A DNA stretch of 64,000 nt from Alopecurus myosuroides. Its lineage: Eukaryota > Streptophyta > Magnoliopsida > Poales > Poaceae. The translations under genes were made by a program, and so were the position numbers. The first letter of the stretch is position 1, and each line of letters opens with the position of its first letter. Below, in pieces: positions 32,993 to 47,389 of this stretch. A model generated the notes under the pieces. The model ran no database searches, had not been told where the DNA came from, and worked only from the letters and a program-made list of their open reading frames with translations. Location: positions 83,556,020 through 83,620,019 of the forward strand of contig CM054058.1 in assembly GCA_028641055.1 (NCBI GenBank), given 5' to 3'.

Positions 32993-33038
32993 ATCCAATA
33001 CTCGATCGTCCACGTGGTGCAGAAAATTGTCCTCTCCC
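32744..33038 (-). pseudogene. LINE 5' stub in duplication unit 2
   Basis: Carries the first part of the LINE N-terminal ORF from MSDAGFTERG (about 32961) down to the junction, without ORF1, ORF2 or tail. It is present only because the duplication began inside the LINE. Confidence 0.85.
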
Positions 33039-33060
33039 CGACCGACAAACTAAAGTGGAA

Positions 33061-35221
33061 ATTGCAGCAATTAGGCACAACAACCCAATTTATCTTAATT
33101 TTCTTCAAACCACCAGACAGATGTTTTGACTCCCCCTATTACATGTGCAACACTCAGTTTGAAAACTCGGCTGAATTAAAAAAAAAAACAACTTCGTTCT
33201 TGTACCGAAGATTGCTGGAGCCTAGAAGAATATTGTGCCTATATGCTGCTACTACTGTCTCAGATGTTACCAAGCCAATAATTATAGTTTGAGTGATACT
33301 CTGCTATTGGATTACTTTGTTCCATTATGTTGACTTCTAAGATTGAACCAATATTACAAGGATCATGTTACACAAATTGATAATGTCGTCTTCATATTCA
33401 GATCCTGTAGGGAAACTCCAACATCACCCACATTGCGTGTGTGTCTTTGTCTAGGGAGTGGGTGCACACAAGTGTTGGATCCTGCAAGAAGGTTATGCAG
33501 ATAATTCACTAGTGGTCAGATGCGTCGAACCAATGATTACAGTTTCAAAATTCTAGTACTAATCTCTTCCATTTTGCAAGGCCTATGTTGACTTCTGAGA
33601 CTCAACATTAGACCAAGAATGAATACTACAAGGATTATGTTAAATAAAATTGATAATGTAGGTTTTTCATTTAGATCTTAGCTTTACAAATTCTATCTTG
33701 TAAATGTTGATACAATATTTTCAAAAGAATTACTTCAAAGCTCGTACTCACATACTCAAAATGTACTCCATAATCCATACACCATATATTTAAGAACAAA
33801 AGTGAGTGTTCACTTTCATGAAGGAGAAAGAAAAAAAGAATGTGTTGAAAATGACCCCTTTCAATGGGAAATATTATAAAACTAATTACTCCATGTGTTC
33901 CTGAATGAATATGGTGATCCATTATCATTCACTAGTAATTGTTTACGGTTTATCTAGGAAAATTTACATCATGTCAATATCTACTAGTATTCCTTATGCT
34001 TAGTAGTAATATTAATTAAAAAATTTGTCACACAGCATGTGAATAAATTACCATCTAACCCAAAATTTAGTAGCCAAGACCAACCTCATGTCTCGATAAA
34101 CCATCTGTTATGCTTGGTGATCGCCGTTGTAGTGCAAGATAGGAGAATAAACGGATAACAACCTATATTGTCTCATTTCTCGTGTACCATAGAGTTTTCT
34201 TGCAATATTAATATTAGTTATACATGCATACTATGCCCTAGAAGGGTCAAATATGTTATTTTGTTAACCTGGTACTCTTAAGAACCCATACAAATATTTA
34301 TAGAGAGAACTATATATATGAAGGTATATAAACGCACTAGATGGGAGTGGTACAGTATATATTTGGATGAGAGGAACTTGTTTTAATGTAATTTAAGTAA
34401 ATGAGAGAATCTCGTAATTGACAAATATCCAGTTTATACTTATTATTTAAAAAAATGCATGAAAATACTTATAGTTTTACACTAATAAACTTGCCAATAT
34501 ATATGTTAGAACTGTTCAAAACCAATGATATCTTCATAAATAGCTGATTTTGCTAGTATTAATGATCAAAAAATCATAATAATAATAAATATCAGTTCAT
34601 TTAGTGTTTAACTGACATTCATTATTATTATGACATTTATATTACACTAGGAAAATTTGGCTAGTTAGTAAGATATTTTTGTAGACAATTCTAATATACT
34701 TCCTTCAAACCCTTTGCCGAAATTCTATAAAATTGGAATAGTTTATGGAGAATATCCCTATGTTCCAAAAAATATTGATCTGTAGTTCCCCTTTTCTCCA
34801 AGTTAAAGGGCGCATGGCTCGATTTGACACACAAACGGGCAATAAATCTTTATTTATTTTTTCAAATTTTGTTTTGGTATCTTTTTTTTGTACATTTTAT
34901 TTTCAATTTAGTTAAAATTTAGCTTCAATTTATTGTTATATTTTTCTATTCATGTTAATTTTATGTACTTATTGTTTCTTTCATTCTTTTTGTTTTTTCT
35001 CTCGCAATAAATATAAGGTGTGTGAACCGTGATTTTTAGGAGTGATGATCACTATTTTTTTAAAAATTTAATAAGTGTTCTTAATACATAAAATATTTTG
35101 ATGAGATGTCTTGACACTTTTCAGTGACGAACATTTGTTCTAAAATACTAAATATTTCCAGTTATTATATATATATAGCAAGAAAAACGATCTAGTGAGA
35201 GCGAAGGTTGTGTGACCTTCC
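33061..35221 (+). repeat. dioxygenase 3'-flank block A2, first part
   Basis: Copy of 21088-23248 at an offset of 11973, with the hairpin at 34575-34632. Non-coding. Confidence 0.85.
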
Positions 35222-38200
35222 TGTCACACCCCAGATTTGGGACAGTTGTAACACATGAGGGAGACCAATTTTTGTGAGCCAACAAAAACTTTTTAATGCC
35301 CTTGTGTAATAAAACATGATGTATTGAGCCATGGTTATCTATGCAATGCAAGCAAATTTGATTCAAAAATCAATCACTTGTTTTCTGATGTTTCTAATCA
35401 TTTATGGATTATTTCCATTTTAGTATATTTGCTATCCTAAATCAAAATTCATGTGGAAATTTTGAAATCAACTTATAATTAATATTTGGATTGAATAGAA
35501 TCAAGAAAACAATTTGACAAAAGTTAAATCCAAGGTTTTCCTTAGTTTTTTCTAATAAAAATCATTTCTGAAAAATAAGTCAATTAGGTGTTTTTCACCC
35601 TTGTTATCTATATGCTAGAGATTCACATTTTGTGTTTTCTTGGCATGGATGTGATCTCTATTATATGGACTACAATTTGGTTAACCTTGTTTGAAAAATT
35701 TAATCACAGAAACAATCAATTGATTGCTGTATTTTTGTTAAGAAAATAAGGCAGAATTAGTGATTTTTCGAAAACAAAGAAAAAACTCAAACTGGCCATT
35801 TTTCACCTTGTTTTCATGATGCACTTGAGTTTCAAAATTATTTTGTTTTGTTGTTTAAGAAAGTACAAATGTTGCTTAACAGAACCATGCTTGGAAAACA
35901 AAATTTGGAAAAGATTTGAGGCATGAAAACAAACCAAACTTTTGGCTAATCCACACTGAAATCCAACACTTAGAAAAATTTCTGAAACTGAAAACTTAAC
36001 TGATTTTTTTTCAGAAAATAGTTTGATGGCTCGATTTTCAAGTCATCATATCTTTTTATTTTCTAATACAAATGTTGCACTGTTTGGTGCTTCTAGAAGC
36101 CTAGTCAGCACCCTCGCTTTTCCATGCCTTAGCCCCCAAGTGGATTGACCAGAAGAGAAGAGAGAGAGCTGGTTTCAGAGAGGGAAACGGGAGGGGAGGG
36201 ATGGGCAGGCCTGACAGCCTCATGCCTGACTCGTGCCACAGTGGCACCCCCCGGGTTTTCTTCGCCTCTCCTCGCACAAGTGGGCTTTGACCCTTCCCCT
36301 CGCGACCCTAGACACACCCAAGAGCCGTGGTGTGCGGCATGGGCATGCCAGAGCGTGCACGGGCGCGTCCCGCTGACGCCGTGGCCACACGGGCGTGCGC
36401 ACTGCTGCCCTGCCCTATAAAACCATGCCCAAGGCCCCTGCCTCCGCGCACACCCCTCACAGTCACTCACTCCCACTCACTAGCCACCCCAATGGACTCA
36501 AGCTGCTCTCGCTAGCTCGAATCGCCGGAGAGATCACCGCGGCCACCGCGGGTCACCGAGGTGAAATATTCTCACCCTCGTCCACCCTAGCCTCTTCTGT
36601 CACCGTATAACAAACACCCAGCCTCCGTGGACCATGCCTGACCCTCCCGGTGGCTCCTCGTTTGCAGGAACGCCGGAGAGCTTGTCGGAGCCGCTGCGGG
36701 ACGTCTGCATGGCGCCATCGACTGGAGCCACCTCGAGCCCTGGTCTCCACGCCCCTGCACGGCCATGACCACCTGCGACCTCTTCGACAACTCACCATCG
36801 TCCTACGAGCCCCCTAGGTGAGCTTTATTGACCGAGCTCGCCGTCGGCCGCTCGCGTCCTCGTCGGAGAGAAGAAAGGAAGGAGAGAGAGATAACGGCCG
36901 TGCGCCATAGATCTAAAGATCTACGGCCACGCTTGAATCCCGAACCGGTACGCGCTTTCGTGCGCGTCACGGAAGCGAGGCGGGCCGCCTAGCGCAGATG
37001 GGCCGCGCACCCGTGCGTTGCTCAGCCCGCTGCCCTGTTTTATTTTTCTTTTCTAAAATAAACAGAACCTTCTGTTTTACTTTAATCATGAAAGAAAATG
37101 TTAAAATCAAAAATAAAATGAAAAAAAATTACCTGAGATGGATGAACCAATTCTTGAACAGATGCAACTGACATAACTGGTTTTGGACGATCTGAGGACA
37201 AATGAAAAATGTTGAACTGAGTACTGTCTGTTAGGAAAAAAATGCTGTAACTTTTGATTGGAATGGTTAAAATGTTCAAACTAAAACTTCTGAAGTATCC
37301 CTTGACGAGATCTACCATTAGAAATTGACCTCGCCTCAGGTGAGCTACCATTTGGAAATGGCATCCACTTTGGTAAAAGTCCAGTAGCCTGTTTTGTGAA
37401 TTTTAGGATTTATTTTACAACACTTTTTGATGTGAATCTAGTTGGATCTGTTAGATATTAGATAAATCTATGTTATCGTAGCTTTGTGTGATTTTTAGAG
37501 CTCTAGAATTAATTTGGCAACAGATCTAAGAAAATGCCCTTTTCTGTTAAGAATAAAATGAATAGTTTTGATTTGTAAATAATTGCTTGCTAGTGTCAAT
37601 CTGTTTTCTAGCATGTGTAAATGATGTGTTGGGTGTTATCATGTTGTTTTCTCACAGATATGCCATGTTATAAAGTTTGTGCAAGTTTAGGATTTGTTTG
37701 GAACTAGTATGAGCATAGGAGTAATACCTAGTTTATTTCTATTTTATTTTGTGATGGAAATGATTAGCTAGATTTTTGTCCTAGTTATTATGAGTATTTT
37801 CACATGGATCTAGTACCAATATGGTACTAGTTATTACATGTTTTCATCTCTGTAAGGTTACATTTGTTTCTTTAGGAATGCATGTATAGGTTTAATATTT
37901 ATTACTAGTACTATTGTTTTCACTAGAATAGCTAGTAGCATTTTTGTTATGAAATTATTTTGTTTCCACAAGTTGGACCAGAGGCATAATATATCTTAAA
38001 TGACATGGAAAACTTAGTGGAACACCCACTTGTTCCATCTCATGTGGTTGAGAAATAAATTATTTCAACCATAGTAGTTATAGTAATAATAGTAAATATT
38101 ATTATTTTTGATGCATGCTTGTGTGGAATTGTTCTATGAACTTGTGTGTTATTTTTGTGTGTTCATTGCTTGCTGTATGTCATAGCTGAGTGTAATTGAT

Positions 38201-39890
38201 TGCTTAGTAAGTCTCTGATAGAGTGTTATTACATTTATTTTACGACGATAGAAACCGACGAAGAGATAGTTGGAGCAGGAGGTTATTACTACCACTCCTG
38301 TTGTGAGCAAGAGCAAGATCCTCGTTTCCTCCAAGGCAAGCCATCCTTAAAGCTTGCTGTTATTTACCCACTTATCATTATGCATTATCTACTTCTGAAG
38401 TTTTCAAAAAACTTGGTTATCAAAATCTATTTTTATTGAGTGAATATTACTAATATTATTATATAGTATATTATCACTTTGCCATTAGTCAACTTGGTGT
38501 ACCAAGCCTTTAGCCACTATAAGGTATATAAATACCGCCTAAGATAATAATCTTGAGTCCCTAAGTGGACACTTTTAAAATGTGCTTTTGCAAACAAAAG
38601 GGTTCTATGAGAAGTCCACGGTGGAAAGGCGGGACCTTGTTCACTGGTGGAACTAAGGAGTTGTTTTCAAATGTTTTATAAAAAGGCACATAACCTAGTC
38701 TTTGCTGGACAACCAAGAAGTACTGCCACTCTACCCCAACATGGGTACGGGGCCTATCCAGATACTTGAACTTGTTAGTGTGTGTTTTCATTCCAAAATG
38801 CTATAGAGAGGATGATTCTCTGAATCGAAGTGTCGCCAGGAGGGAGAAACGAGACATACATAGTGTGGGATTAATTTTCCTTCTGGATGCGATAGTTGGG
38901 CCTCCCGGCTAGGCAGGGTGGGACCTGATGCCGGGGAGAACAACCCACCTGAAGGAATGAGCATATACTAGCTTGTGTCAGAGTGGACAGTTAGGATCAT
39001 TCCTCTGGTGCATGCATATCGCTGTGTCGATCCATGGGCGGTCCATGGCAGAGTTTTGGATCTACTGGAATGTGTACCACCTCTGCAGAGTAAAACTATT
39101 TAGAATAGACGAGCCCTCGGATATGGGCAGTTGAAAGGCCATGTAGCTAGTATTGTGCTAAGTTTTCAAAAGATGTCTTTAAACAGAAGAACTGTACCTA
39201 GGAGGTACCAATGAAGATTTTGGACATGATGTCCCAAGAAGTTTTGCAAAGAAAACTTCCTTTTATAAAACAAGTTTATAAAACCTCTTGTACATGCGAT
39301 ATCTACAAGAGAGAGAAAAAATATATTATTTTCTTCTAAAGTATCTTCTTCAATGACGATACAGATTAACATGACTGCAACTGTGATGTCATCTTATATG
39401 AACACCATTGGTAGTGAGCCCTAATTATGGCCTACCTACCCACCATATAAGCATGATGCATTTTGTAAGTGTATAAAGGATGACTTACCGAGTACATTCA
39501 AACGTACTCATATGGTTTCGCCCGTGGCTATTTACTTGGCCAGACTTTGAGGAGATACCGCCGGAGGAGGAATACGAGGACATGTTACTACTCTGACGAC
39601 TAGGCGAACTAGGCCCGGCTCCCGGTCAGCAGCCTGTCGGTGACGGCGTGACATGGGCTATCTACGTTTTTTGTTTTCCGCTGTGTTAGTGAGTTGTAAG
39701 ACTTTGTCTGCCCTGCGTGGCAGTAAATAAAGACTTGGTCATGTGACCATTGACTTGTAAGACCGTTGTTATTCGTGTAATGGATAATGTATCTATGTAC
39801 CACTTCGTATGTTGTTCACGACTGAATTTCTTGGGATCGTGAATGTATGCATATGAGGGGTTCTGGACCTTCCGGTTTGGGGCCTCTACA
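35222..39890. mobile_element. solo LTR, copy 2
   Basis: Copy of 23249-27903, 14 bp longer because of one-base insertions, with the TATA box at 36416-36422 and the same CTTCC and CTTTC flanks. It shares the insertion event with copy 1; it is not an independent insertion. Confidence 0.85.
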
Positions 39891-40720
39891 CTTTCTCCCA
39901 TTAAACGAGCCCCACATGGTTGGGGAAAATTGATCATCCGAAAAACGACGGAGTGTCATTATAATAGCACATAAATAGAAATGAAACCGATAGGAAAAAA
40001 TAAAGTTTATCAACCAAAGTCAACACATGTCAACTCTTTGGTGAAAAGGCAATGCCTAAAAGTCAAGCTACCAAAATAAGACCAAAATTATTAAAATAAA
40101 TAAATCTAAAACCACTTTTTTACAGCAAAAACCCATGTTCTACGACCCCCTTTCACCAAAAGGCCTCTAATCTTGAAAAAATATACCAATCTACATGCAT
40201 AGTTTTATCAAGGAGATATTTTCTTGGCTTATGAAACTAATTTTTAAGATCCCATTTCTTCAAAGTGACTTCCAACAATGTATTATTTTTTATTGTAAAA
40301 AAAAAATCTCATGAAAATTTTATTTGCAAAACATTAAAAAATATTTACATTGTTTTATTTGTGAGTGCTTAATTGGATTCGAAGTACATAACTAGTAGAC
40401 AATGATGATGACAATGTCCATGAAGAAGCTAAATGTCTATCGGTGATTCATTCGTGAAAATTGTAGTCCATCGGTCACATGTGTTGTTATTGTTATCACC
40501 AAGTGCCGGCTTATATGTAGCACGGTTAGTCGTACATCTTAGTGATTTAAAATTGGTCCAAAGAAATATGAATAATAGCTTGCATATTTCCTTATACTTT
40601 TTAGAGGACAGCAAGTTCCAAAAGAAATTGATCAACTACATGCTTATTTTGGGATCTATATAGTGAATGCATATTTGTGGCTAATGCCTGCAAGTGCACA
40701 AGATTGTTATAACTAGTTTT
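39891..40720 (+). repeat. dioxygenase 3'-flank block A2, second part
   Basis: Copy of 27904-28735. Non-coding. Confidence 0.8.
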
Positions 40721-41082
40721 GAAATAAGAGTATAGAACTACGGTGGAACTATGGAAATGGTCCTCTAGGTCTAGCTTTGAGCACCTATTCTCGTTGGTGC
40801 TATGAAAACCATTTGTAGGACCAAACAAACATTAAAATGACTGAATAAGGAGTGTAAAAGGATTATAAATAAAATAACAAAATAAACTAAACATCAAAGT
40901 AAACAAAATAGGACTAATGGATGGTTGAACGATGGGAAGTTGCAATAAGGATAAAGGCGTTCTTGGGAAGGGCACTTCTGCCACTAGCATACTTTTGAAT
41001 TGATTAAGCGTGCGTAATATTTTCATTCAAATAATTTATAAGGGCGGAGCTCCATAAATTAATGTGCCTCGATGTCTCGTTT

Positions 41083-43277
41083 AACACACTACTCACAACC
41101 ACCACGTAGCCCAGATGATAAGTGATACCCCTATTTGCACAAGTGATTAAGGGTCTCCCCGTGGAGGTGGTATTGGTACGATGAGGTCTTCGTTATCCTA
41201 TATCAAATATTGACGCGAAAAGAGGAGTGACTTTCTGTCCTTCCATACTCACTTGTTAGTCGTCCTCAAACCAACATGAACAACCCATCATGACTCTATG
41301 GCACAATATTAGTGTTGTCGACTTCACACAATATCATGGGGATTGTTATCACAAAACAGTTAATAGGAAACATTACATCTTTATCTCAATTCATAATAGT
41401 ACTAGGGTTTCCCCATATCCCCAAGAAATAATGGAACTACTCACACATGAATGCAACAAACATCATAATGATTGTATTGCAAATGGAGTACGAATGTATG
41501 AACAAACACATGTTCAAATCCTTAACTAGATGTTCTAGAATTACACTGAGATGGGATGGAGATGCTATCCCGTAAATGTAGATGGTGGTGATGGAGATCG
41601 ATGCAGAGGCCTTCATGATGATGGAGTTGATTGAGATGGATTCCCTTATGCGGATTCCCCCTCCGAACACCTTTCGAAGGCTAGGGTTTGGTGGGTTTTC
41701 GTGGTTTTATGTTTGGTGTGTCTCTAGTATGCCTCTCTTATCGAATCTAGGGTACGGTCGGTGTTTTCCGTTTCGCCATCCGTGCCGAGCTGGCTCCATC
41801 GGGTACGGTCACTGGTACGATCAAGGTGACCGTTCCGTGACTCGTTAAATCCTCTCTGTCAATTTTCTCGCAAAACATTTGCTACTATGGTGACTGGTAC
41901 GGTCATAATAGACTGTACCATAGCTCGTTAAGTATTTTAATGCTTCTCCTTTGACTTCCGCAAATTCGTATATCCTTGCAACTGCATTAAATGATGTGAT
42001 CTCCTCATATTATGTCCAATTATGCTTGTTTATGCCTTTTGTGAAATATCTCTTTGGGATTTCAACATTCTGCATACATAGACCTAAACGGTGCACTTTG
42101 GCATGGTAAAATATCAAATTCTCTATCTACTTATAAATAAAATATTAAGTAAAATAACACCTAAAATTGACGCATCAACCTCCCCACTCTTAGATTCTGC
42201 TCGTCCCCAAGCAAGTCTATGCCAAAAGAACAAGATTATCACGTTCTTGAAGCATAATTCGGTAAAATGAGTGCGGTCATTTTAGTAATATGATAACAAA
42301 TATTTAGAAGACATTCACACTTATTAACTGCTGATTGTTGAGTGAAGATTATTCTTTCAAGATAGGAGAAGATATTTAGTTTGACCGAACAAGTTGTGAG
42401 GATCTCTGAAGCATTTTTATAACTTCGCTCATCCTCTTCGATTTCATATAATTTGAACGGTCTCTTCCGTTTCTCTTCATGATCATTAGTATGCCTAGTT
42501 AACATTTTTTGGACCTTTTTAGAGTGGTGTGTCAAAGAATAAAGCATACTTAATCTCATGGAGAGACATAAAAGTGATCAAACGCATGATTAACCCCGAA
42601 GTGGAGTATGAAGCAATCACAATATATGTGGTTTGAGAATTTTACCTCGGCATTACTCATTCTTAATGCTTGTTACTTAATACTTATTTCTTATTTTACA
42701 TTCATATTCTCTCTATTAAATTTATAAAGCTTAATCATGCTAAACAAGTTCTCTTATGCTTGGGAGAAGTCTAGCACTATTTAAACTACCAAGTTAAAGT
42801 GTGGAAGTCCTTGGAATAAATTATAACAAAGTGACAAGTAAGGTAGAACTCAAGATGACTTGAAACATCTAATAGAATTACGACAAACTGAAATAGCTTC
42901 ACTCATAAATAGTGACTAAAAACTCATTCGATACGAATCCTTTCCTATTCGAGGCTATTTCTCTTATTACTAAAACTGAAAACAAACTAAAACGAATAAA
43001 ACTATAAATTTACAAGGCTTTATAGATCTATCATAACTTAAATACATAAGCTATGCGGTTCAAATAATCCTTGCGTTTATTTAGATACCGCGGTTCTTTG
43101 GTGCCAAAATATGTGTGGTGTCGCGGCCCATTGCTTGACGAAGCAGCCTATGAGTTTCCTCCAATGTCGAGATACGTCTCTTTATGCGCTGTAGCTCTGC
43201 ATGTATTACGACCATGCTATTAACCATCTATTTAGTTAGGCGATCTACTTCCTCCTTGCCTTTCTTCTCAACATGCC
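41083..43277. mobile_element. LTR-retrotransposon-derived sequence, copy 2
   Basis: Copy of 29100-31294 in duplication unit 2. Confidence 0.5.
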
Positions 43278-43968
43278 TGTCGGGGGATTAACCCTCGATT
43301 AAGCTAATGACAGGATAAAAGCAAGGCCAAGAGGATGGCCGGCTAGTTTGGCCCCTTGTCAGGCGGCTACAGTCAGGCCGATTGGCTACGGCCGGCTGGT
43401 CCTGGCCGGCTGGATGCCCCATCCGGACGGCTTTGACACGCAAGGACAAGCATGGACTAAAGGAGGGCATGAGCTAAAGGGAGATGTGATGACACACACA
43501 ATGTCAACTGTATTTCTACTCGAGGAGTAGGTGGCCGTACCCTTAAACTTTGGCCGCCTGCGTCATCATCAATAGTCTCCCTGCCAGGTCCCATCATATA
43601 CCATGTAGCCATACCAGGGCAGTTGTACACTGTGTATGACCCCGACTGGATCCCAGCCGGTTGATCATACAGCCGGCCCCACATGTCAGCCGGACTGCCA
43701 GCACCTATATAAGGCAGTCCGGAACTCCCTTAGCAGGGACGATTTCCTCTAGAGATACAACTCCAGGAGCACATTGTAAATCCCGATATCACACCTGATA
43801 GTCCATCCTTGCAGGAGTAAGGACCTCACCCGGCTGAGGTCCCGAACGTGGATACATCGTGTCTCTTGCATGCTTGTGACCCATCCCGCACTAGCACCGA
43901 CATTTACGTCATGTGTCCCTCCGTAAAATCCATTGATAATGCAATGGTGCTGCCGTGCATAATACCAC
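43278..43968 (+). mobile_element. 5' LTR of Gypsy element (in duplication unit 2)
   Basis: Copy of 31295-31985, TATA box at 43706-43712. Unlike copy 1 it is still joined to its own gag and protease region. Confidence 0.7.
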
Positions 43969-44576
43969 GACGGTTGGTGCCCATTGTGGGGCCTAGAGTG
44001 GCGTTCAGAGTTTCGTTCCATGTGGGAACTTGCCCAGCCAGAGTTTTTTTCATGTAGGCCCTTCGGCCAGCTTTGGCGAGCGCGTCACCTTCGGCCTCAT
44101 CATTACGTTCGGCGCCTTTGGCTGCGTCCTCAACAATGCTGGATTCTTCACGGAGGAGGAGCACATCCCTCCAGGTGGCTCCATCGTGTCCTTTTGGGAG
44201 CACCGAGTCTCCAACGCTGTCGTCCCCGAGTACCCTGCTGAGCTGTACGCCTTCTCAGAACGTCTCCCCGAAGAGGTGGGCGGTTGTAAAAGCATTGCCG
44301 AGCCCTCTATCATCGAGGAGACCACGATGGTCATCAGCCCTAGTACCAGCCAGCAAGCAGGCAGCCACGGTCTGACTGGACCCACCGATAGCGGGATCAC
44401 TGCAAGACTCCAGCAGCCTATCACCCCCAACACCGATCCGGCGAAAGCGGCGGAGGCTCCTTCGCAGGAAAAAGGAGGTGGCAGCCCAGCAATGCCAGAT
44501 GGAGGCCACCGTCCGTGAATAAAACATCACCCATGGCCGCGCGCCGGCGCCAAATGCAGCCGACCGAAGAGACGCG

Positions 44577-45806
44577 GTGTGTCGACGTGGCGGAGACCTC
44601 ACCAGCGAGATGAACCAAGGGGAGATGGTGGTTCTGGCAGTCCCTAGGCGGCCGGTCTATAGCACCCAAGCAAAAAATATGAGGGCGGCCCAGGCGGCCG
44701 CACAAGAGCTAGACGGCTTTGAGGGGGAAGAACTACGCCGCCAGCAACAACGCCTCTAAGATCTTGTATGGGCCGCCAACCAGCAGCATTCAGTCCATGA
44801 TGCTTCGACGGCGTGCTCGACAGGCAACCAAGGTGGAAACGACGGATCAAACGATGGACCGCAGGCCTCCATGCCAAACCGCCGACCACTAATCGCAAGA
44901 GGACACCGCGAGCACAACGCTGACTCTGTCAACCGTGCCGAGCCGCGTGCATGCGGCGATCACGACAACGACCAAGGAGGAAGGAGGCACCAGCAGGCAG
45001 CATGTGCCAACCGGGTGAATGAACCATTGCCGCTAGCAACCGGGTGAAGAACCGTCGCCGGGATCGCGAGGCGGACAACCCCTGAAGCGGCGGCTGGGGC
45101 CGCCTACGGCTGCTCGGCCCCGCAGTTAACGCCGATGCTAGCGGCCGCGTCGATAGGCTCAAGCTCTCCAAAAAAATAGAAGACGAGCCGACAGATGGCC
45201 CCGCGTGCCTTGGACCACGCATCCAGGAGGACCCCTTCCCCGGAGAGATTCTCGCTCCTACGAGACATCCCCAAGTACAACGGAAGCACCACGCCAGAAG
45301 AATGGCTAGCCAACTATGTCACAGCTATCGCCATCGCAGGGGCAACAAGAGTTTGGCGGTTCACTATGAGTCTCTCATGCTTCAAGGTATCGCTCGAGCC
45401 TGGCTTAATAGCCTCCCAGCGGACAGTGTCAGCTCTTGGCTGGACTTCGAGAAGTCTTCCTCTACAACTTCGTCAGCACCTACCAGGGACCAGGCCGGCC
45501 ACAGTAGCTCGCTCGGTGCGTCTAGGGGGAGAAGGAGATGGACCGAGAATACCTCAGAAGATGGACCACCCTCTGCAACACTGACGAGGGAATTGACGAG
45601 AACACCGCCATTAGACATTTTGCGGCTAGGTTCCAGGAAGGCACCATGCTGAAGCACAACGTCTACAAAGCGGACCCCAAGACCATGGCGGCCCTCTTGA
45701 CCATCACGAAGAAATACGCTACTGTAGGCGTGGCCATGAAAGTGGCCATCCGACTGGAACCATCCTACCAACTCATCAATGACCCGTCAACTCAGAAGGA
45801 CGTAGC
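44577..45806 (+). pseudogene. Gypsy gag, frameshifted, interrupted by a solo LTR
   Basis: The start region MNQGEMVVLAVPRRPVYST continues past the duplication end as GFEGEELRRQQQRL and then a stop. The retrotransposon gag core is spread over three frames: DIPKYNGSTTPEEWLANYVT, then SLMLQGIARAWLNSLPADS with SSWLDFE, then REYLRRWTTLCNTDEG and RFQEGTMLKHNVYKADP. These are the capsid-like motifs of plant Gypsy gag, which assembles the particle. Coding similarity stops at 45806, where a solo LTR begins. Confidence 0.8.
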
Positions 45807-47384
45807 TGATGCTTGCGTTGGGATACCCCAAGAGAAGGGTGTGATGAGCACAGCGGTAGGAATTTTCCCCTTAGTTAAGAACCAGGGTTATCAATCCAGT
45901 AGGAGAAAGAGGATCTTGAGAAGGTTGATGCCACTAACGGTGGTGCTGGCGCTTCATCGGTCTCAGCAACAACGTGGAACCTGCACACAACACAACCAAA
46001 ATAATTTGCCTCAGTGGTACAGTGAGGTTGTCAATCTCACTGGTCTTGCTGAAAACAAAGATTAGACGTATAGTATGGAAAACAGTTGTATCCTTATAGA
46101 AAGTAGAGAGAGCAGGAAATTGTTGTGGTTTGATTAACAGTGTGGAAAATGGACCGGGGTTCATAGGTTCACTAGTGGTGTCTCTTCATAAAAGATAGCA
46201 TGCTGGGTGAACAAATTACAGCTGGGCAATTGACAAATAAGGGTTTTATCGTAGTGCACATTATAACAGGATGATTACTATGATATTTAGTGCGGGCATT
46301 ACAACAACATACATAGACCGACATCCATCTGCATCTATGACTAATAATCCACCCTCAGGTTATCATCCGAACCCCCTTAGGTATTAAGTTGCAAGCAACA
46401 GATAATTGCATTAAACAAAGTGTGTAATGTAAGCAATGATTATACACGCGGGTACTCTTACAGTTGTTTTCTCCCTAATGGCAACAGCACATCGTCCCCC
46501 TTCACGTTTATGTCCCTCGAACAAGGCAACAAGGAGGCATGAACCCACTATCAAGTATAAATACTCCCTCTTGGAGTCACTAGCAACTACTTGGCCAGAG
46601 CAACCACTAGAAAGGGAAAGCATGCAAGATCACAAATAACATATGCAATAAAGACTATTATTAACTTGGCATAAGGTCAATATTCATCGGATCCCGGCAA
46701 ACACGGCATAAAGAATTACATAAGATCGATCTCGATTATGATAGGCAGCTCACGAGATCTAAACATGGAGGCATATGAGGAGGAGAAAACCATCTAGCTA
46801 CTGTTATGGATCCGTAGTCCAGGGATGAACTACTCACGCATCACTCCGGAGGCAGGCATGGTGATGTAGAAGCCTCCGCTGATGATTTCCTCTCGGCAGG
46901 GTGCCGGAAAACAGCTCCAGAACCCTCCTAATCTAGGGTTGACGGTGACGGCGGCTGCGGAACTTTTTCGGGGATTTTGATTAGGTACTTAGGGTTTTCC
47001 ACTGGGGGTCTTAAATAGGCGAAAGGGCAAAGGCGGTGGAGCTCCAGGGGCCCCACACCCATAGCTGGCTCGGCCAGGGGGACCCGCGCCACCCTATGGT
47101 GTGCCCCTCTGTTGCCCCTCTTCGACTCCTCTTCGGTCTTCTGGATGCTTCCGGGGAAAATAGGACTTCCGGGATTCAAATTTTCCAATTCTGAGAATAT
47201 TTCCAGAACAACTTTTGTGAAACTAAAAAACATCAGAAAACATGGAACTGGCTCTGTGGCATCTTGTCAATAGGTTAGTCCAGAAAATCGATAAAAATAA
47301 CATAAAGAAGGGAGAAAACATGTAGGAATTGGCATAATATCATCATAGAGCATCAGAAATTAGGGATGCGTTTATGCCGTATCA
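45807..47384. mobile_element. solo LTR nested in Gypsy gag, perfect 5-bp target duplication
   Basis: The insert begins TGATGCTTGCGTTGGG and ends ATGCCGTATCA. It is flanked on both sides by GTAGC (45802-45806 and 47385-47389). Internal sequence (GTGAGGTTGTCAATCTCACT, AATTACAGCTGGGCAATTGA, GAACTACTCACGCATCACTC) belongs to a very abundant cereal LTR family related to that at 59.7-61.3 kb. No internal domain is present. Confidence 0.85.
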
Positions 47385-47389
47385 GTAGC

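Larger units (their letters stand above)
32743..44730. repeat. 12-kb tandem duplication, unit 2
   Basis: Second copy, 11983 bp to the matching GGAAG. The copies differ by scattered single-base substitutions (22071 A / 34044 T; 22831 G / 34804 T) and by many one-base length changes concentrated in the solo LTR. Confidence 0.95.
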
